Assembly: GCA_963783835.1 (NCBI GenBank)
Contig: CAWAOX010000014.1
Coordinates: forward strand, 62,001 to 126,000
Source: CAIQPS01 sp963783835
GTDB taxonomy: Bacteria; Actinomycetota; Thermoleophilia; RBG-16-64-13
Direction of reading: 5' to 3'
DNA length: 64,000 nt
A program made the translations under genes and the position numbers. Below are positions 34,200 through 43,714 of the stretch, piece by piece. The stretch's first letter is position 1; every line of letters begins with the position of its first letter. The notes under the pieces were generated by a model. The model saw only the letters and a list, made by a program, of their open reading frames with translations. It was not told where the DNA came from and did no database searches.

Positions 34200-34871
34200 C
34201 TACTGGAGTTGCCCGCGGATCTCCCCCTTCGGGTAGGCTTCGGTTCCCACGTTGAGGTAGACGGAATTGGCTTCGATCAGGCCGACCAGGTCCTCGATGG
34301 TCTTGCCTTTGAGGGGTCCCAACAGGTCGGACGCCGTGAAGGACCCTTCGGCGACAGTCCCCGTGTACAGCCCGCTCTTGGTCGGGCCGCCATAGATGGT
34401 GAAGATGACCGCTCCGGTGGCCCCCACCTCGCCTTCACGCAAGCGAGCCACGGTGAGGCTGATGATGCTGTCTACCTCGAGGACATAGTCGACCGAAGCC
34501 CCGTCGGCAGCCACCGTGAGCGTCAGCGTCCCGCTCGCCGCGGTGGTGACAGGGGGGATCTGGTTTCCGCCGCCCAGATCGGCGGTGTAGGTCGCTGCCA
34601 CCTGATCTCCCGCCGACGTCGAGTCGGTCGTATCCTCGCCCGACCCGGTGGTCGAGCTGGTTGTGGCCGACGAGGCCGAAGACTGCGCCAGGGTGGTCGA
34701 GGTCGAGTCTGGCGACTGCCTGTCCCCGGACAGGACGATCGCAAGGATCACCACCACGACCACCGCGACCAGAAACAGGATCAAGGCAAGACGACGTCTC
34801 CCCGCCTCTTTGCGGCGGAGACGTTGCTGCTGTCGAAGATATTCGTCGTCATTGGGTCCAGTTTGTCTCAT
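34200..34871 (-). CDS. Membrane-anchored CHRD-domain protein
   Basis: 223 aa from the ATG at 34871, with GAGGT eight bases upstream. A charged cytoplasmic tail, one membrane helix (ALILFLVAVVVVVILAIVL) and a Ser/Thr linker lead to an external CHRD domain: YTADLGGGNQIPPVTTAASG at the start and YLNVGTEAYPKGEIRGQLQ at the end. The domain occurs in chordin and in many bacterial surface proteins and has no known catalytic role. The gene converges on iscU. Confidence 0.8.
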   Translation of the reverse strand: MRQTGPNDDEYLRQQQRLRRKEAGRRRLALILFLVAVVVVVILAIVLSGDRQSPDSTSTTLAQSSASSATTSSTTGSGEDTTDSTSAGDQVAATYTADLGGGNQIPPVTTAASGTLTLTVAADGASVDYVLEVDSIISLTVARLREGEVGATGAVIFTIYGGPTKSGLYTGTVAEGSFTASDLLGPLKGKTIEDLVGLIEANSVYLNVGTEAYPKGEIRGQLQ

Positions 34872-35051
34872 GCTGCTACCTCGCTGCTGAAGAACGGCCT
34901 TGAAACGAGGACTGCTCATGATTGACTTTCGTCCATCTTGGTGCACCTTCCTGCTTGTGGCGCCCCAGGCGCTGCTGACCTGAGTGGGCTAAAGTTGCGG
35001 ACAAAGAGCTCTCGAATGCGGCCTGAACCAGAAACCAGACAAGCAGGGGTC

Positions 35052-37478
35052 ATGAGCGAACTAACGGGACTCTCTTCAGCCGAAGTTGCGGAGCGACAGT
35101 CCCGCTACGGACCGAACGCCCTCCCCGAGCCGCGGTATCGGTTGGCTCGGCTGATCCTGAGACAGTTCCGGGGCATCTTCAATCTTCTGCTGCTGGCGGC
35201 GGCCGCTGTGACCTACGCGCTGGGCGAGCCCATCGACGCCTCGTTCATCTTGTTCTTCGTCTTCGTTGGCACCGGGCTCAATGTGTTCCAGGAATACAAG
35301 TCGAACGCCGCCGCGGAGAAGCTCAAGTCATACCTCTTGCATACGGTCACCGTCCGGCGCGACGGTAGAGAACAGGAGGTGCCGACAGACGAGCTCGTCC
35401 CCGGGGACATCCTCAAGCTGCAATCGGGCGACATCGTTCCTGCGGATGCCGTCGTGCGGAAGGCCCGCGGCTTTCTCGTGGACGAAACGACCTTCACCGG
35501 TGAGAGCATTCCCGTGGCCAAACAGGCCGCCCCCGCTGCGGATCAGGATGTGACTGACGAGCATCGGCTCCTGCAGGGAGTGGTCGTAGTCCGCGGAAAT
35601 GCGCTGGCGGAAGTCACCGCGACCGGCCTAAACACGCAGTTGGCCGCGATATCCGCGAAGGCCTCTTCGGTCCAGGCCGAGAGCGAACTCGTCAAAGGGG
35701 TCGACCGCATCAGCAAGTTCATCCTGCGGATGACCCTCGTCACGCTGATATTCGTCATTGTTGCGAACATCCTCATCGAGGGCAGCATCTCGGGTATTTC
35801 CGAGCTGCTCATCTTCGCCATCGCGCTGGCGGTCTCTGCCATCCCGGAGGCTCTGCCCCTGGTTCTGACATTCGCGCTCTCGCGAGGTGCACTCCAATTT
35901 GCTGAGAACAACGTGATCGTCAAACGGCTCTCTGCCGTGCAGGATCTTGGATCGGTCAATCTGCTCTGTACCGACAAGACCGGTACGATCACCGAGAACC
36001 GTCTGATCCACGTGAACGACTATGCCATGCCGGCATCCGGCTTTCACCCGCTGGTGCTTGCCCGCCTGGCCGCTCACGATCTGGGGGAGCGCATCCCCGA
36101 ACCGTTTGATCGGGCGGCAGACGAAGGACTCTCCCCCGAGCAACGAGCCGAGGTGGAGCGTTTTGAGTTGCTCGAGGAAGAGGCTTTCGATCCAGCGCTT
36201 CGCAGTAACGGGGCTTTGGTGCGCCGCGATGACGGTCTGCAATTGCACATCCGCCGGGGCAGCCCGGAGTACTTCTTCGACCAGGGACTGATCGATCGCG
36301 CGCAGGTGGCGGAATGGCTCGCGGATGAAGAGCGGCACGGCCATCGGGTACTGGGCGTCAGCTATTCGGCGGACGGCGGCGCCCAGTTCGGCGGCTTCGT
36401 GTCGTTCGAGGACCAACTAAAAGCCACCACGCTTGAAACGGTGGCGGAGGCCAGGCGTCTGAACGTGGCGATCACCATCATCACCGGGGATGCTCTGATG
36501 GTTGCCGAGGCTGTGGGACGAGATGCGGGGCTCGTGACCGACCCAGACGAAGTCATCGAGGCGGCGGCCTTCCTGGCCCTGCCCGTTCAAGAGCAGCACA
36601 GCCGGGTCGGCGGGATCCGAGTGTTCGCCCGCACCAGACCCGAACAGAAGTTGGAACTGATCGTACTTCTCAAGGAGCAATACACCGTAGGCTTTCTGGG
36701 TGAGGGCATCAACGACGCACCGGCCCTCAAGGCCGCGAACGTCTCCATGGTGGTGGAATCAGCGGCGGATGTGGCCCGCGAGACCGCCGACATCGTCCTT
36801 CTGAAGAACGACCTGCGAGTGATCGTCGATGGCATCCGCGTGGGACGGGAAACACACGCGAACACGCTCAAGTACATCCGCGCCACGCTCATTTCCAACT
36901 TCGGCAACTTCTATGCCGTAGCCATCGGGTCGCTCCTCATCAGCTTTCTGCCCATGCTGCCCAAGCAGTTGCTTCTGCTCAATCTCCTTTCCGATTTCCC
37001 CATGATGGCCATCGCCTTTGACCGGGTCTCGGAACAGGAAGTGACCCACCCGCAGCGCTATGACTTCCGTTCGCTCTATATCATCTTCGTGAGTCTGGGT
37101 CTTATCAGCACCGTCTTTGACTTCCTCTATTTCGGGCTCTTCTACCAGATCTCGCCCGAAGTGCTGCAGACCAACTGGTTCATCGCCAGCGTGATCACCG
37201 AGCTTCTTCTTCTGTTTTCTATTCGATCGATGCTGCCGATCGAAAAGGCCGGCTGGCCGGCGCCGATCGTTGTGTATCTCTCGGCGGCCGCGGCCGGTAT
37301 CACCATAGCCCTGCCCCTCATCCCTTGGACGGCGGAGTTCTTCGAGTTCACCAGGCCGACGATGGCACAACTGGGCACTATTCTGGGGCTTGCGCTCCTC
37401 TATCTGGTATTCAACGAGCTCGCAAAGCGCCCACTTGCGCGGTTTCTCGCAAAGCAGGAGCAAGACCGATCCAGGTAA
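35052..37478 (+). CDS. P-type cation ATPase (MgtA/P3-like)
   Basis: 808 aa from ATG 35052 (AGGGG upstream); the open frame extends 38 codons further without support. The actuator motif T149-G-E-S, the phosphorylated D308 in DKTGTITEN, and ten or so membrane helices are visible. The conserved hinge reads G550-E-G-I-N-D-A-P-A-L-K, with Glu where most relatives have Asp. The membrane IPEALPLVL motif replaces PEGLP, and the C-terminal six helices fit the P2/P3 architecture. Sequence style (IVKRLSAVQDLGS, LPKQLLLLNLLSDFP) is closest to Mg2+-importing ATPases, but ion specificity is not proven. Confidence 0.85.
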   Translation: MSELTGLSSAEVAERQSRYGPNALPEPRYRLARLILRQFRGIFNLLLLAAAAVTYALGEPIDASFILFFVFVGTGLNVFQEYKSNAAAEKLKSYLLHTVTVRRDGREQEVPTDELVPGDILKLQSGDIVPADAVVRKARGFLVDETTFTGESIPVAKQAAPAADQDVTDEHRLLQGVVVVRGNALAEVTATGLNTQLAAISAKASSVQAESELVKGVDRISKFILRMTLVTLIFVIVANILIEGSISGISELLIFAIALAVSAIPEALPLVLTFALSRGALQFAENNVIVKRLSAVQDLGSVNLLCTDKTGTITENRLIHVNDYAMPASGFHPLVLARLAAHDLGERIPEPFDRAADEGLSPEQRAEVERFELLEEEAFDPALRSNGALVRRDDGLQLHIRRGSPEYFFDQGLIDRAQVAEWLADEERHGHRVLGVSYSADGGAQFGGFVSFEDQLKATTLETVAEARRLNVAITIITGDALMVAEAVGRDAGLVTDPDEVIEAAAFLALPVQEQHSRVGGIRVFARTRPEQKLELIVLLKEQYTVGFLGEGINDAPALKAANVSMVVESAADVARETADIVLLKNDLRVIVDGIRVGRETHANTLKYIRATLISNFGNFYAVAIGSLLISFLPMLPKQLLLLNLLSDFPMMAIAFDRVSEQEVTHPQRYDFRSLYIIFVSLGLISTVFDFLYFGLFYQISPEVLQTNWFIASVITELLLLFSIRSMLPIEKAGWPAPIVVYLSAAAAGITIALPLIPWTAEFFEFTRPTMAQLGTILGLALLYLVFNELAKRPLARFLAKQEQDRSR

Positions 37479-37493
37479 CGCCACGACCTGCCG

Positions 37494-39101
37494 TCATCTG
37501 CTGAGTGGAGGCTGGATGGTCGTACCGGCCGCGGGCCCCGTCCAAGGCGCGGCGCCCACCGAATCGAGGCGGCCCATCAACTGCAATGTGTCTAGGTTGA
37601 TGCTGGTCCCGCTCGCCTCCTGGCCCTTGACGCCGGTCCATTCGATCTTCAGGACGTGTATCCCATAGCCGATCACGCCGCTGTTCCATACCTTCTGCTG
37701 GTAGAGAGTGCTCGCACTGTAGAGGTCCACCATCACCGGGTCCCCGCCATCCAAGGTGAGCTTCGCCTTGCCGGCCGCGGGACTCGTCCTGGCTATCCAC
37801 GCCGCGTAGATGCCGGTGAACTGGACTGTCACCGAGGCCCCCGCGGAGTCGGCGGATCGGAAGCGGCTGCCAGAGGCAGACCCCGTCGACGAGCCTTGCC
37901 AGGTGCCCTCGTACGCCAGCAGGCCGTTGCCCTCTTGGAAGGAGGCCAGAATCGGAGTCTGGATCAAGCGGCCCGTGACATCGAGCGCGTCGATGTTCAC
38001 CCGGGTGCCGCCCCCGGCTACGGTGGCACGGCCGGCCCATACCACGCGGACAGTGTGCGTCCCCTGAGCCAAGAGGCCGGTCGACCACACCATCTGCTTG
38101 TGCAGCGTCGTCGGACTGTGCAGGTCGACAGATACGGGGGGACCCCCATCCAAGCTCAGCCAGGCCTCGCCCTGGTCAGCCGCCTTCGTGGCCAGAAGAT
38201 CTAGGCGGGTTCCTTCGAACCAGACAAGGGCGCCTGCATTCGAATCCATATACGTGTAGCTTCTACCGGAAGCTCCGGAGTCGGTGACCCCGCTCCAGGG
38301 ACCCGTATAGGTGATCCTGGGGTTGGTTTGCTCGTATCGAGTGAGCCGAGGAACCGGCCGCGCGGGCGGCGGAGTCCCGTCGGCCAGAGTCGCGCCATAG
38401 AGACTGTCGTAGGGATCAACGGATGGCGAGAACACAGAGGTCGTCTCGTGGATCTCGAAGTGCAGGTGCGGCGAACTCGTTTCGGCGTTGCCGCTGTCTC
38501 CACAGTAGGCGATGAATTGTCCCTGGCCGACGTGGCTTCCGGTCACGAGGCCCGGGGCAAATGCGTACTTGAGCCCACCCTTACCGTCGTCGGTCCCGGG
38601 AGTGTCGTTGTTGATGTGGGAGTAGTAGTAACCGTGCCCGTCGTCGCCCATCAGCCAGAGGGTGTACCACGGCCGGCCATGCCAGGCGCGTACCTGCAGG
38701 ACCACCGTTCCACTGACGACTGCCACCTCCTTGGCCATCTTCCGAGCGGGGAGGTCGATCCCCTGGTGGAGGTGCCCCGATCGGGGCACCATGAAACCGC
38801 GCGTGACCGGTACGCGGGATTCCAGCGGAAAGACTATCGGAATGGGTAGGTTGGTCGATGACGTCGCCGTAGTCGTGGTGGCCCCGGTGCTGGTCGTGGT
38901 GGCCTCGGCGCTGGTCGCGGGGGCCCCGGTGCTGGTCGCGGTGGTTGGCAGGGCCGTGGTCGTGGTGGTCTGAACCGCAACGGTGCTGGTGACCGCGAGC
39001 GAGGTGGCAGTCGGGCTGCCGCAAGAGGCGGCGGCCCAGAGGACACCGATCAGCAGAACGAGTAGCAGCGGCGAGGCATGTGGTGTGGATGCCCGTTTCA
39101 G
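37494..39101 (-). CDS. M23 peptidase lipoprotein with two surface beta modules
   Basis: The frame is open from a CTG at 39101, overlapping the TGA of the next gene upstream; the start codon is uncertain and ATG 38792 is too far in. From the CTG it begins with a lipoprotein signal ending AAASC, then a Thr/Ala/Pro linker, then the LytM/M23 domain: GHLHQGIDL (His and Asp ligands) and SSPHLHFEIHE (H-x-H). This is a zinc endopeptidase fold acting on peptidoglycan. Two ~120-residue modules follow (RYEQTNPRITYTG... and SFQEGNGLLAYEG...), each ending NIDALDVTG or NLDTLQLMG. The same module recurs in four other proteins of the window. Confidence 0.85.
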   Translation of the reverse strand: MKRASTPHASPLLLVLLIGVLWAAASCGSPTATSLAVTSTVAVQTTTTTALPTTATSTGAPATSAEATTTSTGATTTTATSSTNLPIPIVFPLESRVPVTRGFMVPRSGHLHQGIDLPARKMAKEVAVVSGTVVLQVRAWHGRPWYTLWLMGDDGHGYYYSHINNDTPGTDDGKGGLKYAFAPGLVTGSHVGQGQFIAYCGDSGNAETSSPHLHFEIHETTSVFSPSVDPYDSLYGATLADGTPPPARPVPRLTRYEQTNPRITYTGPWSGVTDSGASGRSYTYMDSNAGALVWFEGTRLDLLATKAADQGEAWLSLDGGPPVSVDLHSPTTLHKQMVWSTGLLAQGTHTVRVVWAGRATVAGGGTRVNIDALDVTGRLIQTPILASFQEGNGLLAYEGTWQGSSTGSASGSRFRSADSAGASVTVQFTGIYAAWIARTSPAAGKAKLTLDGGDPVMVDLYSASTLYQQKVWNSGVIGYGIHVLKIEWTGVKGQEASGTSINLDTLQLMGRLDSVGAAPWTGPAAGTTIQPPLSR

Positions 39102-40591
39102 TTCTTTGCCAGGTCCTTCAGGTGAGCTACGGCTCGGCCCCCGTTTCCCGCTGCCAGGGTCCCATAGTCAGGGATGTTGTAGACCCTGATCGTGTCGTCC
39201 AGAAAATCTGAGAACGCTAGAAGCGTTCCGTCGGGAGACACGTCCAGCCCGGTGCACTGATTACCTCCGACGATTGCGTCGAGGATCTCGCCGGTGGCCG
39301 TATCGATGGCCTGAACCGAGCCCCATTCGGGACCAGGGATGAGATACGTCTTCGGGTTGTCCTTCCCGCGGCACGAGACGTAGAGCACTTTCCGGTCCGG
39401 ACTGAGCTCGATGGTGTTGGGACGCTGATCGGTGTCGGCCAGCTTGGTGACCTCCTCAGTAGCCAGATCCAACACCCACACCGCGTTCGTCGTGAGGTCG
39501 TCCATGTAGAGCAGGTCTCGCTGCTCGTCCGCGACCATATGGCGTATGGAGCCGCCCGTCTTCTTGAAGATGACCTTCCCCTTGCCGGTCGCCAGGTCGA
39601 ACCTTTGGATCTCGCCGTTCTTGAAGCCCGCCACGAACAGGCGTTTGCCGTCCGGAGTCTCGTAGAGGCCACGCGGATTGGCGACCGTCTTGATGCGCCG
39701 GACCAGCTTGCCGGTCGCCAGGTCGATCTCCGAGACGTCGTTGCTCGACCAGTTGGAGGCCCACAAGGTCTTCTCATCGGGGGAGAGGAGCAAGACCTTC
39801 GTCCAGCTGCCTCCGGTCTTGAGGACGCGGAGGACCTCTCGTGTCGCTGGGTCGAGTTCGTACACAGATGCCGTCTCCATCTGACTGACGTACAACCTGG
39901 TGCCCGCCCGGTTGAACACCATCTCTACCGATCCGTACTTGCCGAGCGTGACCTGGTCGAGCTTGCTACCCGTCGTCGGGTCGAACACCTCGATGCCGTG
40001 GCCGCTAAGCAACGAGACCCATAGCTCCTTGCCATCGGGCGAGAATACGACCTGTTTTGGCTGGGGCCCGCATTTGAAGCGGACCACACTCTCGTAGAGC
40101 AGGCCCTCGGGGTCCAGCCACACTGTGATCGATTGCGGACTGTCGAGAGCCAGTTCACGAACGGTGGTGTTGTAGCCGGTCTTCGCCAGAGAGATGGTGA
40201 CGTTTCCTCCCGGCACCTGCGCGGAGAAGGGCGTGGTCCCAGTCAACGTATTCTGGTCTTGCAGGGTGATCGTGAGTTGAGCGCCCCCAGGCTTGGACGC
40301 GAGTTCGAGAGATTGCGGAGGCCCGTTGGGCACGATGGTGTGGACTGTGGTCGGAGTCGCGGTCGATGGGGAGGTCGTCACATCGACCTCTGCCCGAATG
40401 GGGGATCCTGCCGGCCTCGCCGCGAAATACGCGACCAACCCGATAGCCGCAAGCAGAGCGAGCGGAACCGCGGCCCCGGCGAACCGTCGTCGTGCGTAGA
40501 TCTGCCGGTGACCGCGGGACATGGATGACCGCGACCGGCCGGCGGCACCATTCGCGGGCGGAGTGGTCTTCATGCGGAGATAGTAGCTCAT
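39098..40591 (-). CDS. Membrane-anchored PEGA and YVTN beta-propeller protein
   Basis: 497 aa from ATG 40591; ATG 40573 is an alternative and neither has a strong ribosome site. A basic cytoplasmic stretch, one membrane helix (AAVPLALLAAIGLVAYFAA) and a Thr linker precede a PEGA-type domain (ELASKPGGAQLTITL, KTGYNTTVREL). From about 165 to 490 there are seven-bladed YVTN-type repeats such as VVFSPDGKELWVSLLSG, VFNRAGTRLYVSQMETA and LYETPDGKRLFVAGF. The propeller is probably an external binding surface. The M23 gene overlaps its stop codon, so the two are linked. Confidence 0.82.
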   Translation of the reverse strand: MSYYLRMKTTPPANGAAGRSRSSMSRGHRQIYARRRFAGAAVPLALLAAIGLVAYFAARPAGSPIRAEVDVTTSPSTATPTTVHTIVPNGPPQSLELASKPGGAQLTITLQDQNTLTGTTPFSAQVPGGNVTISLAKTGYNTTVRELALDSPQSITVWLDPEGLLYESVVRFKCGPQPKQVVFSPDGKELWVSLLSGHGIEVFDPTTGSKLDQVTLGKYGSVEMVFNRAGTRLYVSQMETASVYELDPATREVLRVLKTGGSWTKVLLLSPDEKTLWASNWSSNDVSEIDLATGKLVRRIKTVANPRGLYETPDGKRLFVAGFKNGEIQRFDLATGKGKVIFKKTGGSIRHMVADEQRDLLYMDDLTTNAVWVLDLATEEVTKLADTDQRPNTIELSPDRKVLYVSCRGKDNPKTYLIPGPEWGSVQAIDTATGEILDAIVGGNQCTGLDVSPDGTLLAFSDFLDDTIRVYNIPDYGTLAAGNGGRAVAHLKDLAKN

Positions 40592-40625
40592 GGTCCGCTT
40601 GTCCGAGCGGCTACGCGGGAGACGC

Positions 40626-41243
40626 CTAGTCTGTGGCGCCAAACCGCAGGCTCTGGGTGATGGCCTCGAGGTCCGGCAGGACATTCTCGTCGAAGCCCCC
40701 CACTCCATCCCGCCCCGCAAGTACGTACAGCGAGCCGTCAAACTCTATCCACACATCTTGTTGCTTGTAGTAGGGCTCTCCGTTGGGGATCTCGTAGGAC
40801 TTGACCAACGCGGGCAACCCGCCCACCATGGCAGTCCAGCCGGTGACGTCGCGGAGTGAGCTCCCCCACTCCGCCCCCAGCATCCCATAGGCTTCATCGA
40901 ACGCACTTTGCAGAGTGTCACCTGGAGGCGATTCGAGCCTTATCAACTCCACCAAGGGATAGGAGTCGCCCTGCTTCAGCCGGAGCAAGAGAGTGGACTC
41001 CAGCAGGCGGCCGAGCGGCCACCGTATGGTCTCCTGGACGGAGGTTGATCCCCATCCGGCGGGCCAGGTCAGAGAGACTCCCCCTTCATCCCAGCGCCCG
41101 CCGGCGCCCTCGGTCGTCGTGGAAATCACCGAGGACTGCGTGGTGGACTCGCCGGTCGGAGGTGTTCCACACCCTGCAAACATCAGACTCGCAGCAGCGA
41201 TGATCAGCACGAGGACAACGCTCATGGTCGGTTTGGCCCGCAT
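40626..41243 (-). CDS. Lipoprotein, PsbP-like
   Basis: 205 aa. The signal ends with the lipobox MFAGC, followed by a Thr/Ser linker. The mature part (about 50-200) has GVSLTWPAGWGSTSVQETIR, LVKSYEIPNGEPYYKQQ and a final LEAITQSLRF, the layout of PsbP/DcrB-like single-domain lipoproteins. GGAGG precedes the ATG. No specific function can be assigned. Confidence 0.7.
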   Translation of the reverse strand: MRAKPTMSVVLVLIIAAASLMFAGCGTPPTGESTTQSSVISTTTEGAGGRWDEGGVSLTWPAGWGSTSVQETIRWPLGRLLESTLLLRLKQGDSYPLVELIRLESPPGDTLQSAFDEAYGMLGAEWGSSLRDVTGWTAMVGGLPALVKSYEIPNGEPYYKQQDVWIEFDGSLYVLAGRDGVGGFDENVLPDLEAITQSLRFGATD

Positions 41244-41381
41244 CGGTCGCGCACCTCCTACTCGGAGTCGTCTCGCTCCCCAGTATAGAGGCTAGGTGGT
41301 GCATCCAACGCTCCCCCTTGAAGCGCGCCTCTTGGCTGCGGTACGGTAGGAGAGTCGTACCCCCGCGGCTTGAAGGTGGAC

Positions 41382-41993
41382 ATGCGACACTTGCGCTTCT
41401 TTGGCCTAATCCTAATCTGCCTGATGCTGCTCGGTCTGGTGGTGGTCGCCGGCTGTGGGGGAACCGTCACCCCGGGAACCACCTCAGGCAACCCGCCGAC
41501 CACAGCCTCCGATGCCACCACGACCACTGCCGCGCTAGCGAGCGCGGGCGCGTCAACCACGACCATTGCCGGGACCGCGACGACGCCCTCCGGCTCGTCC
41601 GCGGCATCAGGGGCCACACCGACGTCTGGCGGCACCCCGACGTCGGCCGGCACCCCGGTGTCGGGGCCTGACGCAGGTACCACGTCGACCTTCCCGAACG
41701 GGCTGCCGGCCCCGATCGCTCCCGAGGAGATCAAGAACTGCATGGTGTCCCTCGAGATGGGATCTGCGGACCAGCTCCAGATCTACGACTACAAGAACTT
41801 CGGTCACTACGCGGCCGCTTACGTCATGGCCGCGGACGAGAACGTGTATCTGGTGCTCCTCAACGACGAGACCGGCGGCTGGGTCATCCTGAACTCGATC
41901 ACCGGTCTGGACTGGGAAGCCGTCAAGGCCCAGTTGCGGGCCACTGGGGCGCCGGAGGACTTGATCGAGTGGGCGAATCCCGGAGAAGGGTAG
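41382..41993 (+). CDS. Lipoprotein with Thr/Ser/Pro-rich linker
   Basis: 203 aa from ATG 41382 with AAGGTGG four bases upstream. The signal ends VVVAGC. About 85 residues of low-complexity Thr/Ala/Ser/Gly linker follow. The last ~90 residues form a small domain with two Cys-free hydrophobic strands (YAAAYVMAADENVYLVLLN, GGWVILNSITGLDW). No family was recognised. Confidence 0.65.
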   Translation: MRHLRFFGLILICLMLLGLVVVAGCGGTVTPGTTSGNPPTTASDATTTTAALASAGASTTTIAGTATTPSGSSAASGATPTSGGTPTSAGTPVSGPDAGTTSTFPNGLPAPIAPEEIKNCMVSLEMGSADQLQIYDYKNFGHYAAAYVMAADENVYLVLLNDETGGWVILNSITGLDWEAVKAQLRATGAPEDLIEWANPGEG

Positions 41994-42080
41994 GCCAGGA
42001 ACTTATTGAGATACATCACGCAGCCACGCGGAAGAGCAGCGGGCCTTGAATACCGCAAGAGCCAACAGTGAGGACACAAC

Positions 42081-42803
42081 ATGACCAGCATTCAGTTCGA
42101 GAAAGCATACGACCTTAGCGTTCTGACGTATTCCGACATGCAGATGCATCCCGCGGAGGAGGCGGCAGGCGCGCGGACCTTGGTCGAGCGGCACGACATG
42201 CCCGAGGGTATGCCTTCCATGTGTGGCGGGGGCAGGGGACCTGCGCCGGGATGGCCCATCTATCACGACGTGCAGATCACGACCCACACGGGAACGCATG
42301 TCGACGGGACCTGGCACTTCAACAAGCAGGGAAAGAGAATCGACGACTTTCCGCTCGAAGCCTTCATGGGGCCAGGCGTCGTGCTTGATTTCAGGCATTT
42401 GGGCGACTGCGCACCCATCACGGGAGAGGACCTTGAAAAGGCGGAGCCCAAGATCGAGGAAGGCGACATCCTTATCATCAATACAGGCCGGCACAAACGA
42501 TTCGGGACCAAGGAGTATGGCACCTTACACCCGGGCTTGGACGGCGTTGCCGTAGAGAGATTCTTGCTTGAAAAGAAGATCAAGATGATCGGTATGGATA
42601 CGATCTGCGTGGAACCGGGCAGCGAGCAAGATCACTGGGACCATCCTCTGCATCGAGTCTGCCTCATCGAGAACGAGATACTGCTCATAGAGAATCTGGG
42701 GGGAGAGATCGACGAGGTGACCGGGAAGCGGTGCTACATCATGGCCCTTCCCATCAAACTGAAGGCCGATTCCGGCCCGGCCAGGGTCATTGCGCTTGCC
42801 TGA
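42081..42803 (+). CDS. Cyclase/kynurenine-formamidase family metal hydrolase
   Basis: 240 aa. The family metal motif HxGTHxDxxxH is present as HTGTHVDGTWHF, preceded by YHDVQITT and followed by ILIINTGRHKRFG, and a late His/Asp pair in EQDHWDHPLHR. Enzymes of this family hydrolyse N-formylkynurenine, isatin or related amides with a divalent metal. The substrate here is unknown. GAGG lies ahead of the ATG. Confidence 0.85.
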   Translation: MTSIQFEKAYDLSVLTYSDMQMHPAEEAAGARTLVERHDMPEGMPSMCGGGRGPAPGWPIYHDVQITTHTGTHVDGTWHFNKQGKRIDDFPLEAFMGPGVVLDFRHLGDCAPITGEDLEKAEPKIEEGDILIINTGRHKRFGTKEYGTLHPGLDGVAVERFLLEKKIKMIGMDTICVEPGSEQDHWDHPLHRVCLIENEILLIENLGGEIDEVTGKRCYIMALPIKLKADSGPARVIALA

Positions 42804-42840
42804 CGGCACGTACCACGAAGCGCGCGGGCGCAACGACACC

Positions 42841-42872
42841 GCCGTGGGGCGCCGTCGCCGGCGCCCCACGGC
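42841..42872. terminator. Bidirectional hairpin terminator
   Basis: A perfect 14-bp stem, GCCGTGGGGCGCCG with CGGCGCCCCACGGC, has a four-base loop. It lies between the convergent cyclase and DUF4386-like genes. Confidence 0.8.
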
Positions 42873-42890
42873 GTCTCACAGTCCGAAGCC

Positions 42891-43604
42891 CTAGGCCTCC
42901 GCGACAGCGGCCCGCGATGCCACCCGCTCCGCCGCGCGCTCGGTCGTGCGCATCATCACGATCCCGGTCCCCGCAAACCACACGATCTGCAGCATGCCGA
43001 AGATCATTCCGGCGTCCCTCAGAGCGGGGACGACCGAGACGAGGCCCACCAAGCCGATCGCCACTCCCAGCCAACCGAGTATCTTGGGCAAGCCCCCCGT
43101 GCGCAGAGCCGCCCAACTCACCAGCAGCACCCACAAGCCGCCGAGGATCTCGCCGCCGGCTCCGCCCAGACCCTCAGTCACCGGCTCGATCGCCTGCCAT
43201 GCTGCTACGGCCTGCAGCGGATCCGTCTGGTAGAGAGCGGTGACCGTCTCCATACCGAAGTTGAAGACCAGGCCGCTCGCGACGAGCACGAACGCCCAGA
43301 TGAGTCCCACGGCGGTGGCGACCTGCATCATGACCGGCGCCCCGTCCTTCATACGGCGGTAGAGCGTGAGTGACAGAACGGTAAGGACGATCCCGAAGAT
43401 CACGTAGGTGATGAGGTACATGGCGCTCATGCTGCCCTGGTGCTCCGCAAGCAGAGCGACCTTTTCGGCGGGGTTGGTGACGTTGAGATAGTCGACCGCG
43501 ATGAGGAAGTACGGCATCGCGATCAGATAGGCCAGCGCCAAGTACAGCGCGGCGAAGCCTCCCACCCTTTGGTGACTCGCATTCCCCCGAAAAAGCGCTT
43601 TCAT
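42891..43604 (-). CDS. DUF4386-like membrane protein
   Basis: 237 aa with about six hydrophobic segments and no soluble domain. RVGGFAALYLALAYLIAMPY, VVASGLVFNFGMETVTALYQ and LPKILGWLGVAIGLVGL follow the DUF4386 pattern. AAGGAGA precedes the ATG. A TetR gene is divergent with two palindromes in between, so expression is probably repressed by it. Function unknown. Confidence 0.7.
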   Translation of the reverse strand: MKALFRGNASHQRVGGFAALYLALAYLIAMPYFLIAVDYLNVTNPAEKVALLAEHQGSMSAMYLITYVIFGIVLTVLSLTLYRRMKDGAPVMMQVATAVGLIWAFVLVASGLVFNFGMETVTALYQTDPLQAVAAWQAIEPVTEGLGGAGGEILGGLWVLLVSWAALRTGGLPKILGWLGVAIGLVGLVSVVPALRDAGMIFGMLQIVWFAGTGIVMMRTTERAAERVASRAAVAEA

Positions 43605-43664
43605 CTGATTCTCCTTTCTCGTCGAAACGCGCTATGGTTGTCGCGTCGACATGTACGGTGTAAG

Positions 43665-43696
43665 CTTACGTCGTAAGTCTACACTTACAACGTAAG
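43665..43696. promoter_or_regulatory. Two TetR-type operators between the DUF4386-like and tetR genes
   Basis: CTTACGTCGTAAG (43665-43677) and CTTACAACGTAAG (43684-43696) are 13-bp palindromes with identical arms, 19 bp apart. An extra GTAAGCTTAC overlaps the first on its left. The placement between the divergent genes suggests cooperative repressor binding. Confidence 0.75.
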
Positions 43697-43714
43697 TCTG
43701 TCAAGAGGAGAAAG

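Noticed and set aside
35052..37478. Proton- or calcium-pump assignment for the P-type ATPase
   Set aside because: Segment order and the C-terminal helices look closer to Mg2+-type pumps, but residues deciding ion choice could not be aligned by eye, so only a cation ATPase is claimed.
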